64,000 bases of DNA from CAWDNM01 sp964521195 (GCA_964521195.1 CAZFRE010000007.1:53334-117333); one strand, 5' to 3'; shown: positions 49,938 through 59,835, counted from the stretch's first letter. Notes: generated by a model from the letters alone, not told the origin. Made by a program: numbers and translations.

Positions 49938-50001
49938 CGCAATCGGGCCGATCGGCCCTGTAGCGATTCTGATCCGGCAACGGAGGAGGGAGGTGTGCTG
50001 T

Positions 50002-50241
50002 ATGGAGCGTGAGGAGCTTCTTGAGAAGGTCAAGGCGGTCATCGTGGAGCAGCTCAACGTCGAGGAAGACGACGTGACCGAGGACGCCTCGTTCGTCGAC
50101 GACCTTGGTGCTGATTCGCTCGACATCGTCGAACTGGTCATGGCGCTTGAGGAGGAGTTCGGGATCTCGATCCCGGACGAGGAGGCCGAGAGCATCAAGA
50201 CGGTTGGCGATGCCGTCAACTACATCTCGTCCAACAGCTAG
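50002..50241 (+). CDS. acpP: Acyl carrier protein
   Basis: 79 residues from ATG 50002; a very strong GGAGGAGGGAGG (49982-49993) precedes it, fitting high expression (GTG 49993 would sit inside that site). Phosphopantetheine attachment Ser39 in DDLGADSLDIVEL; acidic helices as usual. A hairpin terminator follows directly. Confidence 0.97.
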   Translation: MEREELLEKVKAVIVEQLNVEEDDVTEDASFVDDLGADSLDIVELVMALEEEFGISIPDEEAESIKTVGDAVNYISSNS

Positions 50242-50255
50242 CCTGACGCATGCTC

Positions 50256-50294
50256 CACCCGGCGGCCGCCCTGTGGCGCCGCCGGGTGTGTTTG
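50256..50294 (+). terminator. Terminator inside the fab cluster, after acpP
   Basis: CACCCGGCGGC (50256-50266) pairs perfectly with GCCGCCGGGTG (50278-50288), then TGTTTG. It should end most acpP transcripts and lower expression of the two fab genes downstream. Confidence 0.8.
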
Positions 50295-50340
50295 CGTCGT
50301 GAATCACCCGATCTCACCGCCCGAAAGGTGCGTTCTTGAC

Positions 50341-51303
50341 GTGGAGATGCCTACTCTGACAATCGGCAACCGTACGGCCCGCCTTCCCATCATCCAGGGC
50401 GGGATGGCCGTGCGCATATCGCTATCCCCCTTGGCCGGTGCGGTCGCCGCTGCGGGAGGCATCGGGATCATCGCGGGCAGCGGTCTTGACGACGACGAGC
50501 TTCGTCGCGAGATCCGACATGCCCGCTCGATAGCCGACGGCGGGGTCATCGGCGTCAACATCATGGTCGCGGTCAGCCGGTTCAAGGAACTGGTGCAGAT
50601 CGCGCTCGATGAGGGCATCGACCTCGTCATCGCAGGTGCCGGGTTCTCGCGAGACGTATTCACTTGGTGCAAAGAGGCCGGTGTCCCCATGGTTCCGATC
50701 GTCGGAAGCGCCCGCGTGGCCAAGCTGGCCGAGAGGTTCGGAGCCGCCGCGGTCGTCGTCGAGGGCTTTGAGGCCGGAGGGCACCTCGGCACCGATCGAC
50801 TCATGCGCGACCTGCTGCCCGAGATCGTCGAGGCGGTCAGCATCCCCGTCATCGGCGCGGGCGGCGTCGTCACCGGTGCCGACATCAAGGAGACTCTCGA
50901 CGCCGGTGCGGCCGGCGTGCAGATGGGTACGCGATTCGCCGCAACGGTCGAGTCCTCCGCGCCGGAGGCGTTCAAGCAGATGTACGTCGACGCGACCCCC
51001 GACGAGGTCGTTATCGTGAAGAGCCCGGTCGGGCTTCCCGGGCGCGCACTGAAGAACCCCTTCTGGGAGCGCACGCAGCGTCAGGACTACCCCAAGATCC
51101 CGAAGTGCATCTCGTGCCTGAAGCAGTGCCACAAGGAGTACTGCATCATGAACGAACTCGTCATGGCACAGGCCGGTGATGTCGAGCAGGGCCTGGTGTT
51201 CTCGGGGTCTGCCGCGGCACGCGTTCACGACATCCCGACCGTCGCCGACTTGATGGCGCGACTCGAATCCGAGTATGCCGAGGCCGAAGGAAAGAGCGCA
51301 TGA
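50341..51303 (+). CDS. Second FabK/nitronate-monooxygenase-like flavoprotein
   Basis: 320 residues from GTG 50341 (GAAAGG 12 nt before; ATG 50347 is nearly as likely). FMN TIM barrel: RLPIIQGGMAVRIS, GGIGIIAGSG, MVPIVGSARVAKL, EGFEAGGHLGTDRL, IGAGGVVTGADI and VQMGTRF. Unlike fabK it carries a C-terminal cysteine cluster, KCISCLKQCHKEYC (CX2CX3CX4C), possibly an Fe-S or zinc site. Placed between acpP and fabF. Could be an enoyl-ACP reductase variant or a nitronate monooxygenase-like enzyme. Confidence 0.85.
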   Translation: MEMPTLTIGNRTARLPIIQGGMAVRISLSPLAGAVAAAGGIGIIAGSGLDDDELRREIRHARSIADGGVIGVNIMVAVSRFKELVQIALDEGIDLVIAGAGFSRDVFTWCKEAGVPMVPIVGSARVAKLAERFGAAAVVVEGFEAGGHLGTDRLMRDLLPEIVEAVSIPVIGAGGVVTGADIKETLDAGAAGVQMGTRFAATVESSAPEAFKQMYVDATPDEVVIVKSPVGLPGRALKNPFWERTQRQDYPKIPKCISCLKQCHKEYCIMNELVMAQAGDVEQGLVFSGSAAARVHDIPTVADLMARLESEYAEAEGKSA

Positions 51304-52529
51304 GAAGGATCGCTGTCACCGGAGCAGGCGTCGTCACGGCCACCGGCGTCGGGTGCGACGCGATGTGGGACTCGCTCAAGAACGGGCGCAGTGGCATCTC
51401 GGCAATCGAGCACTTCGACGCCTCCGACTACACCACGCGGTTCGCGGGCTATGTGAAGGACTTCGACCCGAGAGAGCTCCTCGACAAGAAGGAACTGCGA
51501 CGGATGTCGCGCTTCCAGCAGTTCGCGATGGTCTCGGCACATGAGGCCCTCGCTCAGGCGGGACTCCTCGAGATCGACGACGAGCTTGCGCTTCGCGCCG
51601 GCTGCATCATCGGCTCTGGCATCGGCGGGCTGTCCACGATGGAGGAGCAGAACGCCCTTCTGCTCGAGCGCGGGCCCAGCCGCATCAGCCCGTTCCTCGT
51701 TCCCATGATGATCGTCGACCTCGCGGCAGGTCTCGTCTCGATCCGCTACAACCTCAAGGCCATCAACTACGCGCCCGTCTCGGCGTGTGCGACGGGTTCG
51801 CACGCGATCGGCGAGGCCGCCGAGGCGATCCGCCGAGGCGATGCGGACGTGATCGTGTGCGGCGGCTTCGACGCAGGCGTCACCCCGCTCGGAGTCGCGG
51901 GTTTCGCAGCCGCCCGTGCGCTCTCGACCCGCAACGACGACCCGCAGGGCGCCTCGCGCCCGTGGGACGCCGGACGCGACGGCTTCGTCATCGCCGAGGG
52001 CGGCGGCGTGCTCGTGCTCGAGGACTGGGACCATGCGGTCGCGCGTGGCGCGCAGATCCGCGCGGAGCTGCTCGGATACGGTGCGACGGCCGACGCGTAC
52101 CACATAACGTCGCCGGCCCCCGACGGCAACGGCGCGATCCGCGCGATGAAGCAGGCGCTCAAGCAGGCGGGTCTTGCCCCGAGCGACGTCGACTACATCA
52201 ACGCTCACGGCACCTCGACCGAGGCCGGAGACATCGCCGAGACCAACGCCATCAAGGCGGTCTTCGGTGACGATGCGCCGCTCGTGAGCTCGACGAAGTC
52301 GATGATGGGACACATGCTCGGCGGCGCTGGCGCTGCAGAGGCCGCCGTGTGCGTGCTCGCGCTCGAGAACGCGCTCGTGCCGCCGACGATCAATCTCACC
52401 GACCCGGACCCCGCATGTGACCTGGACTACGTCCCCAACACGGCTCGCGAAGCCGATCTCTCGGTCACGATGAGCAATTCGTTCGGGTTCGGCGGCCATA
52501 ACGCGACACTCATCCTCGGCAAGCTGTAG
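51300..52529 (+). CDS. fabF: Beta-ketoacyl-ACP synthase II
   Basis: 409 residues, ATGA overlap with the gene before. Catalytic Cys in SACATGSHAIG, His in NAHGTSTEAGD and His in GFGGHNATLIL; KSMMGHMLGGAGA Lys is present. Elongates acyl chains. Last fab gene of the cluster; no fabZ dehydratase and no acetyl-CoA carboxylase are in the window. Confidence 0.97.
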   Translation: MRRIAVTGAGVVTATGVGCDAMWDSLKNGRSGISAIEHFDASDYTTRFAGYVKDFDPRELLDKKELRRMSRFQQFAMVSAHEALAQAGLLEIDDELALRAGCIIGSGIGGLSTMEEQNALLLERGPSRISPFLVPMMIVDLAAGLVSIRYNLKAINYAPVSACATGSHAIGEAAEAIRRGDADVIVCGGFDAGVTPLGVAGFAAARALSTRNDDPQGASRPWDAGRDGFVIAEGGGVLVLEDWDHAVARGAQIRAELLGYGATADAYHITSPAPDGNGAIRAMKQALKQAGLAPSDVDYINAHGTSTEAGDIAETNAIKAVFGDDAPLVSSTKSMMGHMLGGAGAAEAAVCVLALENALVPPTINLTDPDPACDLDYVPNTAREADLSVTMSNSFGFGGHNATLILGKL

Positions 52530-52536
52530 GCGCACT

Positions 52537-53280
52537 ATGTCGCGTGCCCGCTCCGACGGACCGACGGTCCGCAACGACGAGACGGCCATGGCCCGTGCCG
52601 AGGATATCTTAGGGCGCACATTCGCCGACCGTGAGCTGCTGCGCCTCGCGCTCACGCACCCGTCTGCGGTCGAGAACGGCGTCGAGGGCTTCTACGAGCG
52701 CCTCGAGTTCCTCGGCGATTCAGTGCTCGGCTTCATCATCGCCGAGGAGACCTTCCGCAGGTTCCCGACCATGCGCGAGGGCGGCATGACCCGGATCAAG
52801 GTCTCACTCGTGGCAGGAGCGGTGCTCTCGTCCGTCGCACGAGACCTCGGGCTGGCTGAAGCGCTGATCGTCGGCGAGAGCGAACGCGGCACCGGCGGCA
52901 GGGGACTCACGTCCGCGCTCGAGAACACCTACGAGGCGCTCACGGCGGCGCTCTACCTTGACGCCGGCCTCGAGGTCGCGCGGGAATGGGTGCTCTCGAC
53001 GCTCGGACCGCTCATCACGGAAGACGTCGCCAACGCACCCGAGAACCCCAAGTCGATGCTGCAGGAGGTCGTCCAAGCGGTGGGGAAGTGCGCAACGTAC
53101 CGCACGACCGCCGAGGACGGACCGCCGCACGACCGCACGTTCACGGTTGCCGTCGACGTGGACGGGGAAGAGCTCGGCACCGGCACCGGTCGGACCAAAC
53201 GTGAGGCCGAGGCGCTCGCCGCCGCCGCCGCCCTCACACGCCTCACGCCGTCCGCGAAGAAGCGGCCGTCCAAGCGCTGA
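52537..53280 (+). CDS. rnc: Ribonuclease III
   Basis: 247 residues. Nuclease signature YERLEFLGDSVLGFIIAEE, GGRGLTSALENTYEALTAALYLD with the second acidic pair, and a C-terminal double-strand RNA-binding domain (KSMLQEVVQAVG...GTGTGRTKREAEALAAAAAL). Processes rRNA precursors and structured RNAs. Seven bases after fabF. Confidence 0.97.
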   Translation: MSRARSDGPTVRNDETAMARAEDILGRTFADRELLRLALTHPSAVENGVEGFYERLEFLGDSVLGFIIAEETFRRFPTMREGGMTRIKVSLVAGAVLSSVARDLGLAEALIVGESERGTGGRGLTSALENTYEALTAALYLDAGLEVAREWVLSTLGPLITEDVANAPENPKSMLQEVVQAVGKCATYRTTAEDGPPHDRTFTVAVDVDGEELGTGTGRTKREAEALAAAAALTRLTPSAKKRPSKR

Positions 53281-53375
53281 TGTGCCCCGGCCACGCGGCC
53301 GCCCTGTGATACACTTTCCGACGCGTTTCGACGCCGTCTGACCACGCCTTCTACCTGCCGCTTCCGAGGGGGACC

Positions 53376-56300
53376 GTGCACCTCAAATCGCTCACACTCA
53401 AGGGGTTCAAGTCCTTCGCGGACAGGAGCGTGATGCAGCTCGAGCCGGGCGTGACTGTCGTCGTCGGCCCCAACGGTTCGGGCAAGTCGAACGTCTCTGA
53501 CGCGGTGCTCTGGGTCCTTGGCGAGCAGTCGGCGAAGCAGCTGCGCGGCCAGGCAATGGAAGACGTCATCTTCGCGGGTTCCTCGGCACGGCAACCGGTC
53601 GGTGTGGCAGAGGTCGACCTCGTGCTCGACAACTCGGATGGGACGCTGCCGCTCGAGTTCACCGAGGTCACCATCACGCGCCGCATGTACCGCAACGGCG
53701 AGTCCGAGTACCTCATCAACAACGCGCCGACGCGGCTGATGGACATCCAGGACCTGCTCTCAGACTCCGGCCTCGGGCGCGACACGCACTCGATCATCAG
53801 CCAGGGGCGACTCGACGAGGTGCTCAACTCACGTCCGGAAGAGCGCCGTGCGCTCATCGAGGAGGCCGCCGGCGTCCTCAAGCACAAGAAGCGCAAGGAG
53901 CGCGCGCTACGCAAACTCTCGGCGATGGATGCGCACCTCGAGCGCGCCCGCGACATCGCAAGCGAGATCGACCGCCAGCTTCGGCCGCTCGAGCGCCAGG
54001 CGACCAAGGCGCAGCAGCACGCTGGGCTCGTCACCGAGCTGCGCGATCTCGACCTTGCCTTGGCAGTCGACGACCTGCGGCGCCTCCAGTCCACCTGGGA
54101 CGAGATCGCCAAGCGCGAGAAGGAGGCCGACGCCGACATCGACCTGTCGCGCTACCGCCTCGCCGAGAAGGAGCGCGAGCTCTCCAAGTTCCAGTCGCTG
54201 CTCGAGGAGAAGGGGCTGTTCGTCGGCGACCTCTCTGAGCAGCGCCGCCGCATGCAGTCGATCCTCGAGCGACTCGACGCCGGACTGCTTCTTCTGGAGG
54301 AGAAGGGCAAGAACCTCATCACGCGGCTCTCGGAGTTGCGTCAGAAGCTCCACCAATCCGAGACGCGCAGCGCTTCTCGCGCCGGTGAACTCGAATCGCT
54401 TTCGTCCCAGCGCGCCGAGACCGATGCGCGGCTCAAAGCGCTCTACGGTCAGCTCAACGAGCTTCGCCGGGAAGCAGAGGGCGTGCGTAAGGCGCGCATC
54501 GCAGCCGATGACGAACTCGGCCGCATCAACGCCGACATCCGCCGCCACCGCAAGCTGCTTGAAGACGACCGGGCCGAGTCCTCCAAGGCCGAGCAGGCGC
54601 TCTCAGCGTTCGCGCTCGAAGAGGATCTCCTCGCCGAGCGAGCCGCGCAGATCGCGGAGCAGCGCCAAGGCGCGCAGGCCACGCTGTCGGCACGCCGCGG
54701 ACGACTCGAAGCGCTTGCCGGCCAGCTCTCGCACGGCCGCCGCGAGATCGCGCTGGCCGACTCCGACGTCGACAAGCGTGTACGCGTACTTGACTCGCGC
54801 CGCCGAGAACTTGAGACGCGCCGCGACCGCCTGACCGAGGCCCGCGCGGAGTCTCGAGGACTCGAGGAGGTCGACCGCGCATTCGAGAGCGCGTCGCCCG
54901 CGCTGTCATGGGCGCTCGCCCGCCAGCGCGAGCTGCCCGGTATCGTCGGGCCACTCGCGGAAGTGGTGCGCGCGCCTGAGGGCTACGAGGCGCTTGTCGA
55001 GCGTCTTCTTGGCGCCGATCTCTTCGGGCTGCTTGTCGAGGACGCGACCGCGGCGGGCAAGGTCGCTGCCGAACTCGCATCTCACGCCGAGGGCGAGATC
55101 TCGCTCGTGCCGGTCACGGGGATGCGATCGCCCGTCACTGCGACTCCCACGACCGGAACCCGGTTGCTCGACCATCTCGAGTGCGAAGACCGCCTGAGGC
55201 CGGCTGTAGAGGCGCTTCTTGGCGACGTGTACGTCGTTGGCTCTGTCGAGCAGGCCTTGGCAGCCCACGCCGAGGACGCCACCGGCGCCCGCTTTGCGAC
55301 CACGCACGGTGCGGTAGTGTGGCCGAACGGAAAGCTCACCCTCGGCATGCAGGTCAGCGATACCGAAGGCGTGCTCGCCCGCAAGCGCCGCATCAACGAG
55401 CTTCACGACGAGATCTCGGCGTTGACCGCCTCGGTCGGTGAGGCCGAATCCGAGTACGCCGAAGCCGAGGAGGCTCTCGCCGCAGCGCAACAGGACGCGC
55501 TCGAGCTCTCGCAGAAGATCGCCGCACTGACCGGTGAGCACGACTCGATGCTCGAGGAAGTCGGCCGGCTCGAGCAGCAGCTCACGGCACTGGACAGCGA
55601 AGCGCAAGGCGTCGAGCGGCGCATCTCGGACATCCGCGATCGCACGGCGAAGGACCGCCCCACGCTCGAGCAACTCGAAGAGCGCATCGTGGCCACCGCG
55701 GCAGAACTCGAGCGCCTGGAAGAGGCCTCGGCGGTCTCGCGCGAGCAGCGCGACGCGCGCTTCCGCGAGGAGAGCGCGACGTCGGAGCGCTTGTCGACCT
55801 GCCAGGTCGAGATCGCAACGGTCTCGGAGCGTGAGGTCCATCTCAAGCGCCAGGTCAACACGATCCACTCCGAGATCCGCGAGCTCGAGGACACCGTCCG
55901 CGCGTCCAAGGAGACCGAGCACGCACTCGAACTGCTGCGCCAGCGCATCCAGCCGATCCACGATCTCTACGTCGTGCTGCAGGAACGCGCCGAGCACCTC
56001 GCGCTCAAGCTCAAGGACCGGGCTCGCTTCGAGCAGGCCGACTCCGAATCGCTCCGCGAGACCATTCATACCGCGCAGGACGCGGTGCGCGAGGTCCAGG
56101 CCGAGATCGACGAGAAGAACGCTGCTGCGAGTGACCTGCGCGTCGAGAAGGGTCAGCTCGAGGTCCAGGTCAATCAGGCGGTCAGGCGTATCGTCGAGGA
56201 GCTCGGTGTGCCGATCGAATCCGCACTCGCCGGCGAGCCGCTCGATAACCGCACCACGGCCGAGGATCGCGCGCACCGGCTGCGCAAGCAGATCAGCAAC

Positions 56301-56945
56301 CTCGGTCCGGTCAACCCGATCGCCATGGAGGAGTTCGAGGCGCTCCGCAGTCGCCGCGAGTTCATGGGAGCACAGATCGAGGACCTCGACGGCAGTCGCA
56401 AGTCGTTGCAGAAGGTGGTCGCCGCCATCGACCGCAAGATGCGCGAGCGCTTCCTCGACACGTTCGAGCAGGTGGACCGCCACTTCCAGGAGATCTTCTC
56501 GGTGCTGTTCCCGGGCGGCACGTCGCAGCTCCAGCTCACCGAACCCGACGATCCCGAGACCACCGGCGTCGAGGTCATCGCACAACCACGCGGCAAGAAG
56601 CTCGCGAAGATGAGCCTGCTGTCGGGCGGCGAGAAGTCGCTGACAGCGCTCGCGCTCCTGTTCGCGGTCTACCGCACCCGCCCGTGCCCGTTCTACATCC
56701 TCGACGAGGTCGAGGCTGCACTGGACGACACCAACCTGCGGCGCTTCGTCGCATTCACCGATTCGATGCGGGTGTTCACGCAGTTCATCATCGTGACGCA
56801 CCAGCGCCGCACTATGGAGATGGCCGACGTGCTCTACGGCGTCTCGATGCAGGCAGACGGCGTGTCCAAGGTCGTCAGTCAGAAGCTCGACCGTGCAAAG
56901 CAACTCGCGGAGGTCTCAACCGCCGATGACGACGCCGTGGTATAA
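53376..56945 (+). CDS. smc: Chromosome segregation ATPase SMC
   Basis: 1189 residues from GTG 53376. Walker A GPNGSGKSN (31-39), long coiled coil, hinge domain at about 510-665 (LPGIVGPLAEVV...GTRLLDHLECED), second coiled coil, then C-signature LLSGGEKSLTALALLF (about 1081) and Walker B FYILDEVEAALDD. Condenses and aligns chromosome arms with ScpAB, which are not encoded here. Confidence 0.98.
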   Translation: MHLKSLTLKGFKSFADRSVMQLEPGVTVVVGPNGSGKSNVSDAVLWVLGEQSAKQLRGQAMEDVIFAGSSARQPVGVAEVDLVLDNSDGTLPLEFTEVTITRRMYRNGESEYLINNAPTRLMDIQDLLSDSGLGRDTHSIISQGRLDEVLNSRPEERRALIEEAAGVLKHKKRKERALRKLSAMDAHLERARDIASEIDRQLRPLERQATKAQQHAGLVTELRDLDLALAVDDLRRLQSTWDEIAKREKEADADIDLSRYRLAEKERELSKFQSLLEEKGLFVGDLSEQRRRMQSILERLDAGLLLLEEKGKNLITRLSELRQKLHQSETRSASRAGELESLSSQRAETDARLKALYGQLNELRREAEGVRKARIAADDELGRINADIRRHRKLLEDDRAESSKAEQALSAFALEEDLLAERAAQIAEQRQGAQATLSARRGRLEALAGQLSHGRREIALADSDVDKRVRVLDSRRRELETRRDRLTEARAESRGLEEVDRAFESASPALSWALARQRELPGIVGPLAEVVRAPEGYEALVERLLGADLFGLLVEDATAAGKVAAELASHAEGEISLVPVTGMRSPVTATPTTGTRLLDHLECEDRLRPAVEALLGDVYVVGSVEQALAAHAEDATGARFATTHGAVVWPNGKLTLGMQVSDTEGVLARKRRINELHDEISALTASVGEAESEYAEAEEALAAAQQDALELSQKIAALTGEHDSMLEEVGRLEQQLTALDSEAQGVERRISDIRDRTAKDRPTLEQLEERIVATAAELERLEEASAVSREQRDARFREESATSERLSTCQVEIATVSEREVHLKRQVNTIHSEIRELEDTVRASKETEHALELLRQRIQPIHDLYVVLQERAEHLALKLKDRARFEQADSESLRETIHTAQDAVREVQAEIDEKNAAASDLRVEKGQLEVQVNQAVRRIVEELGVPIESALAGEPLDNRTTAEDRAHRLRKQISNLGPVNPIAMEEFEALRSRREFMGAQIEDLDGSRKSLQKVVAAIDRKMRERFLDTFEQVDRHFQEIFSVLFPGGTSQLQLTEPDDPETTGVEVIAQPRGKKLAKMSLLSGGEKSLTALALLFAVYRTRPCPFYILDEVEAALDDTNLRRFVAFTDSMRVFTQFIIVTHQRRTMEMADVLYGVSMQADGVSKVVSQKLDRAKQLAEVSTADDDAVV

Positions 56946-57840
56946 GCGCCTCTCCGAGGGGCTCTCGAAGAGCCGCGATCGTCTCGGAGAGCAGCTCAAC
57001 GTCCTGCTGAACCGCGGACCCGATCTCGATGAGGAGTTCTGGAGCGACCTCGAGGACACCCTCATCGGCGCCGATATGGGATTCACGGCGACCAACGACA
57101 TCGTCACCCGGCTTCGCCGGGAGGCTGCCGCCAAGGCGTTGCCCGACGCAGAGGCTGTCGTCGACGCACTCGCCGACCAGATCGCCGCAGAGTTCCCCGC
57201 CGATACCGAGGACTTCCTCGAACTGAACCCCGTCACGGTGCTCATGGTCGGCGTCAACGGGACGGGCAAGACGACCACGACCGGCAAGCTCGCCAAACAG
57301 GCTGTGGATGCTGGTCGTTCGGTCATCCTCGGCAGCGCGGACACGTTCCGGGCCGCGGCGTCGGAGCAACTCGACGTGTGGGCGGAACGGGCCAACGTCC
57401 CGGTGGTGCGCCGCGACCGAGGCGCGGATCCGGCAGCCGTGGCGTTCGACACCGTCGTCGAAGCCGAGAACACCGGCGCGCAGCTGACGCTCATCGACAC
57501 CGCGGGCCGGCTCCACACCTCCGCAGACCTCATGCGCGAGCTCCAGAAGGTCGTACGTGTCACCGAGAATCGGAGCAAGCCGCCGGTGAAGAAGATCCTC
57601 GTCATGGACGCAACCACCGGCCAGAACGGGCTGCAGCAGGCCCGAGAGTTCAACGCCGCCCTCGGCCTGGACGGGCTCATCCTCACCAAGCTCGACGGCA
57701 CCGCGAAGGGCGGCATCGCGATTGCCGTCGTGCGCGAACTCGGACTCCCGATCCTGCGCATCGGGGTGGGGGAGGGCATCGACGACCTGCGCCCCTTCTC
57801 GGCGGAGGAGTTCGCACGGGCACTGGTGCGAAGTGCCTGA
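56926..57840 (+). CDS. ftsY: Signal recognition particle receptor FtsY
   Basis: 304 residues from ATG 56926, which overlaps smc by 20 bp (CGGAGG 12 nt upstream). NG domain only: GVNGTGKTTTTGKLA, DTFRAAASEQL, DTAGRL, TKLDGTAKGG and GVGEGIDDLRPF. The acidic A domain of E. coli FtsY is absent, so membrane docking relies on the N-terminal amphipathic segment. Partner of Ffh. Confidence 0.97.
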   Translation: MTTPWYKRLSEGLSKSRDRLGEQLNVLLNRGPDLDEEFWSDLEDTLIGADMGFTATNDIVTRLRREAAAKALPDAEAVVDALADQIAAEFPADTEDFLELNPVTVLMVGVNGTGKTTTTGKLAKQAVDAGRSVILGSADTFRAAASEQLDVWAERANVPVVRRDRGADPAAVAFDTVVEAENTGAQLTLIDTAGRLHTSADLMRELQKVVRVTENRSKPPVKKILVMDATTGQNGLQQAREFNAALGLDGLILTKLDGTAKGGIAIAVVRELGLPILRIGVGEGIDDLRPFSAEEFARALVRSA

Positions 57841-58405
57841 GGAACTGCCGATCGAGCCCACACTCCTGGCTCCCGGCGCGCCTGAGGGCCCGGGAATCGG
57901 GCATCGACTGGCGAGCAAGATCCTCATCCCGCTGCTACTCATATTCGTCGCGGTCGTTCTCGTGTTCTACGTGTTCTGGGAACGCGGGCGCGTCGTGGGT
58001 CCGTCGATGCTTCCCACCCTGCACAGCGGCGACATGGTGCTGTTGACCAAGGACTACCCGGTGCCAGCTCGCGGCGACATCATCTTCACGGAGGTCGCCG
58101 GGGCCGATCAGCCCATCGAAGTGGTCAAGCGCGTCATCGCGCTGCCGGGCGACACGATCGAGGTCAAGAAGGACGTTGCCTACGTCAACGGACAACCGGA
58201 ACCGGAGCGGGGACAGTTCATCAGACCGGCATACTCGGTCAATGTGGATCGCTACATCGTGCCCAAAGGCTACCTGTACGTGATGGGCGACAACCGGGCG
58301 GAGTCTGAGGACAGCCGCTACATTGGGCCCGTGCCCATGTCAGGGGTCAAAGGACGCGTCGTCGCCATCTACGCACCCATACAGCGCGTGCGCATCGTCC
58401 ACTGA
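57833..58405 (+). CDS. lepB: Signal peptidase I (first copy)
   Basis: 190 residues from GTG 57833, overlapping the ftsY stop. One membrane helix (ILIPLLLIFVAVVLVFYVF), catalytic Ser in GPSMLPTL and Lys in EVVKRVIALPGD, then MGDNRAESEDSR. Removes signal peptides from exported proteins. A second copy lies at 62.2 kb; both flank the ffh-trmD region. Confidence 0.94.
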   Translation: MPEELPIEPTLLAPGAPEGPGIGHRLASKILIPLLLIFVAVVLVFYVFWERGRVVGPSMLPTLHSGDMVLLTKDYPVPARGDIIFTEVAGADQPIEVVKRVIALPGDTIEVKKDVAYVNGQPEPERGQFIRPAYSVNVDRYIVPKGYLYVMGDNRAESEDSRYIGPVPMSGVKGRVVAIYAPIQRVRIVH

Positions 58406-58408
58406 CGT

Positions 58409-58438
58409 TTGACTTCACTCCTGCGTGCTGACTACCGT
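58409..58438 (+). promoter_or_regulatory. Putative promoter of ffh
   Basis: TTGACT (58409-58414), 18-nt spacer, TACCGT (58433-58438), about 57 nt before the ffh start. Confidence 0.5.
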
Positions 58439-58494
58439 GTGACTCCACGGTCGCATCATCTGACGCGGCCCGCCCCAAGAAGGGATTTCAACCG

Positions 58495-59835
58495 ATGTTT
58501 CAGAACCTCTCGGACCGTCTCCAGTCGATCTTCGCGGGTCTGACGGGGAAGGGCCGTTTGTCGGAGGCCGACGTCGACGCAGCCATGCGCGAGATACGCA
58601 TGGCGCTCCTCGAAGCCGACGTGAACTACAAGGTCGTCAAGGAGTTCGTCGCGAAGGTGCGCGAGCGCGCCGTCGGCGCGGACGTCATGCACTCGCTCAC
58701 CCCGGGCCAGATGGTCGTCAAGATCGTCGTCGAGGAGTTGACCGAACTGCTCGGCGGGACGGCGTCGCAGCTGGTGCTCTCGGGGCGCATCCCCAACGTC
58801 ATAATGCTGGTGGGCCTGCAGGGCTCGGGCAAGACAACGGCGACCGCGAAGCTCGCCAACCTGCTCCGCAAGCAGGGAAAGCGACCGCTCATGGTGGCGT
58901 GCGACGTCTACCGGCCGGCCGCCATCGACCAGCTCGAGGCGCTCGGACGCGAACTCGACATCCCCGTGTACCGCGGCGAGGGCAACGACCCGGTCGCAAT
59001 CGCGAAGGCTGGCGTGAAGCACGCGGTCGACACGCTTCGCGACCTCGTGATCGTGGACACCGCCGGACGCCTGCATGTGGATGCGGAGATGATGGACGAG
59101 GCCGCTGCGATCAAGGCAGCGGTCCGGCCGGACCAGGTCCTCATGGTCGTGGACGCGATGACCGGCCAGGATGCGGTCAATGTTGCTGCCGCCTTCGCGG
59201 CCAAGGTCGACTTCGACGGTGTGATCATGAGCAAGCTCGACGGTGACGCCCGCGGTGGTGCCGCCCTGTCGATCCGCCAGGTCACCGGCAAGCCCATCAA
59301 GTTCGCGTCACTGGGGGAGAAGACCGACGCGCTGGAGGCCTTCCACCCGGACCGCATGGCCAAGCGCATCCTGGGGATGGGCGACGTCATCAGCTTGATC
59401 GAGAAGGCGCAGGAAGTCGGCGCCGCCGAGATGGACGCCGCCACCGAAGAGCGGATGCGCAAGGCCGAGTTCACGCTCGATGACTTCCTCACCCAGATCA
59501 CGCAGGTCCGCAAGATGGGCGGGCTCGGCTCGATTCTGAAGTCGCTTCCCGGTGCCGGGAAGCTCAAGGAGCTCGACGGTCAGGTCGACGAAGGCGCACT
59601 CGACCAGATCGAGGCCATCATCTTCTCGATGACCTCCGCGGAGCGCGCCATGCCCTCGATCATCAACGGCTCGCGCCGGGAGCGTATCGCCAATGGCGCG
59701 GGCGTGAAGGTCTACGACGTCAACCAGCTGCTGAAGCAGTTCAACGAGACCCGCAAGCTGATGAAGCAGTTCCAGGGGATGAGCGGCAAGGGGAAGCGCC
59801 GCATGAAGTTCCCGGGACTGCCGGGAGGGTTCTAG
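58495..59835 (+). CDS. ffh: Signal recognition particle protein Ffh
   Basis: 446 residues. N domain (MFQNLSDRLQSIFAGLTGKG), G domain (GLQGSGKTTATAKLA, DVYRPAAIDQLEALG, VDTAGRLH, SKLDGDARGGAAL), Met-rich M domain (MGGLGSILKSLPG; SMTSAERAMPSII; RRMKFPGLPGG) for signal-peptide and SRP RNA binding. Delivers ribosomes to FtsY. Confidence 0.97.
   Translation: MFQNLSDRLQSIFAGLTGKGRLSEADVDAAMREIRMALLEADVNYKVVKEFVAKVRERAVGADVMHSLTPGQMVVKIVVEELTELLGGTASQLVLSGRIPNVIMLVGLQGSGKTTATAKLANLLRKQGKRPLMVACDVYRPAAIDQLEALGRELDIPVYRGEGNDPVAIAKAGVKHAVDTLRDLVIVDTAGRLHVDAEMMDEAAAIKAAVRPDQVLMVVDAMTGQDAVNVAAAFAAKVDFDGVIMSKLDGDARGGAALSIRQVTGKPIKFASLGEKTDALEAFHPDRMAKRILGMGDVISLIEKAQEVGAAEMDAATEERMRKAEFTLDDFLTQITQVRKMGGLGSILKSLPGAGKLKELDGQVDEGALDQIEAIIFSMTSAERAMPSIINGSRRERIANGAGVKVYDVNQLLKQFNETRKLMKQFQGMSGKGKRRMKFPGLPGGF

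Noticed and set aside
54906..56903. Long minus-strand frame opposite smc
   Set aside because: Leu/Asp-rich mirror of the SMC coiled coil; no ribosome-binding site or homologous motif.
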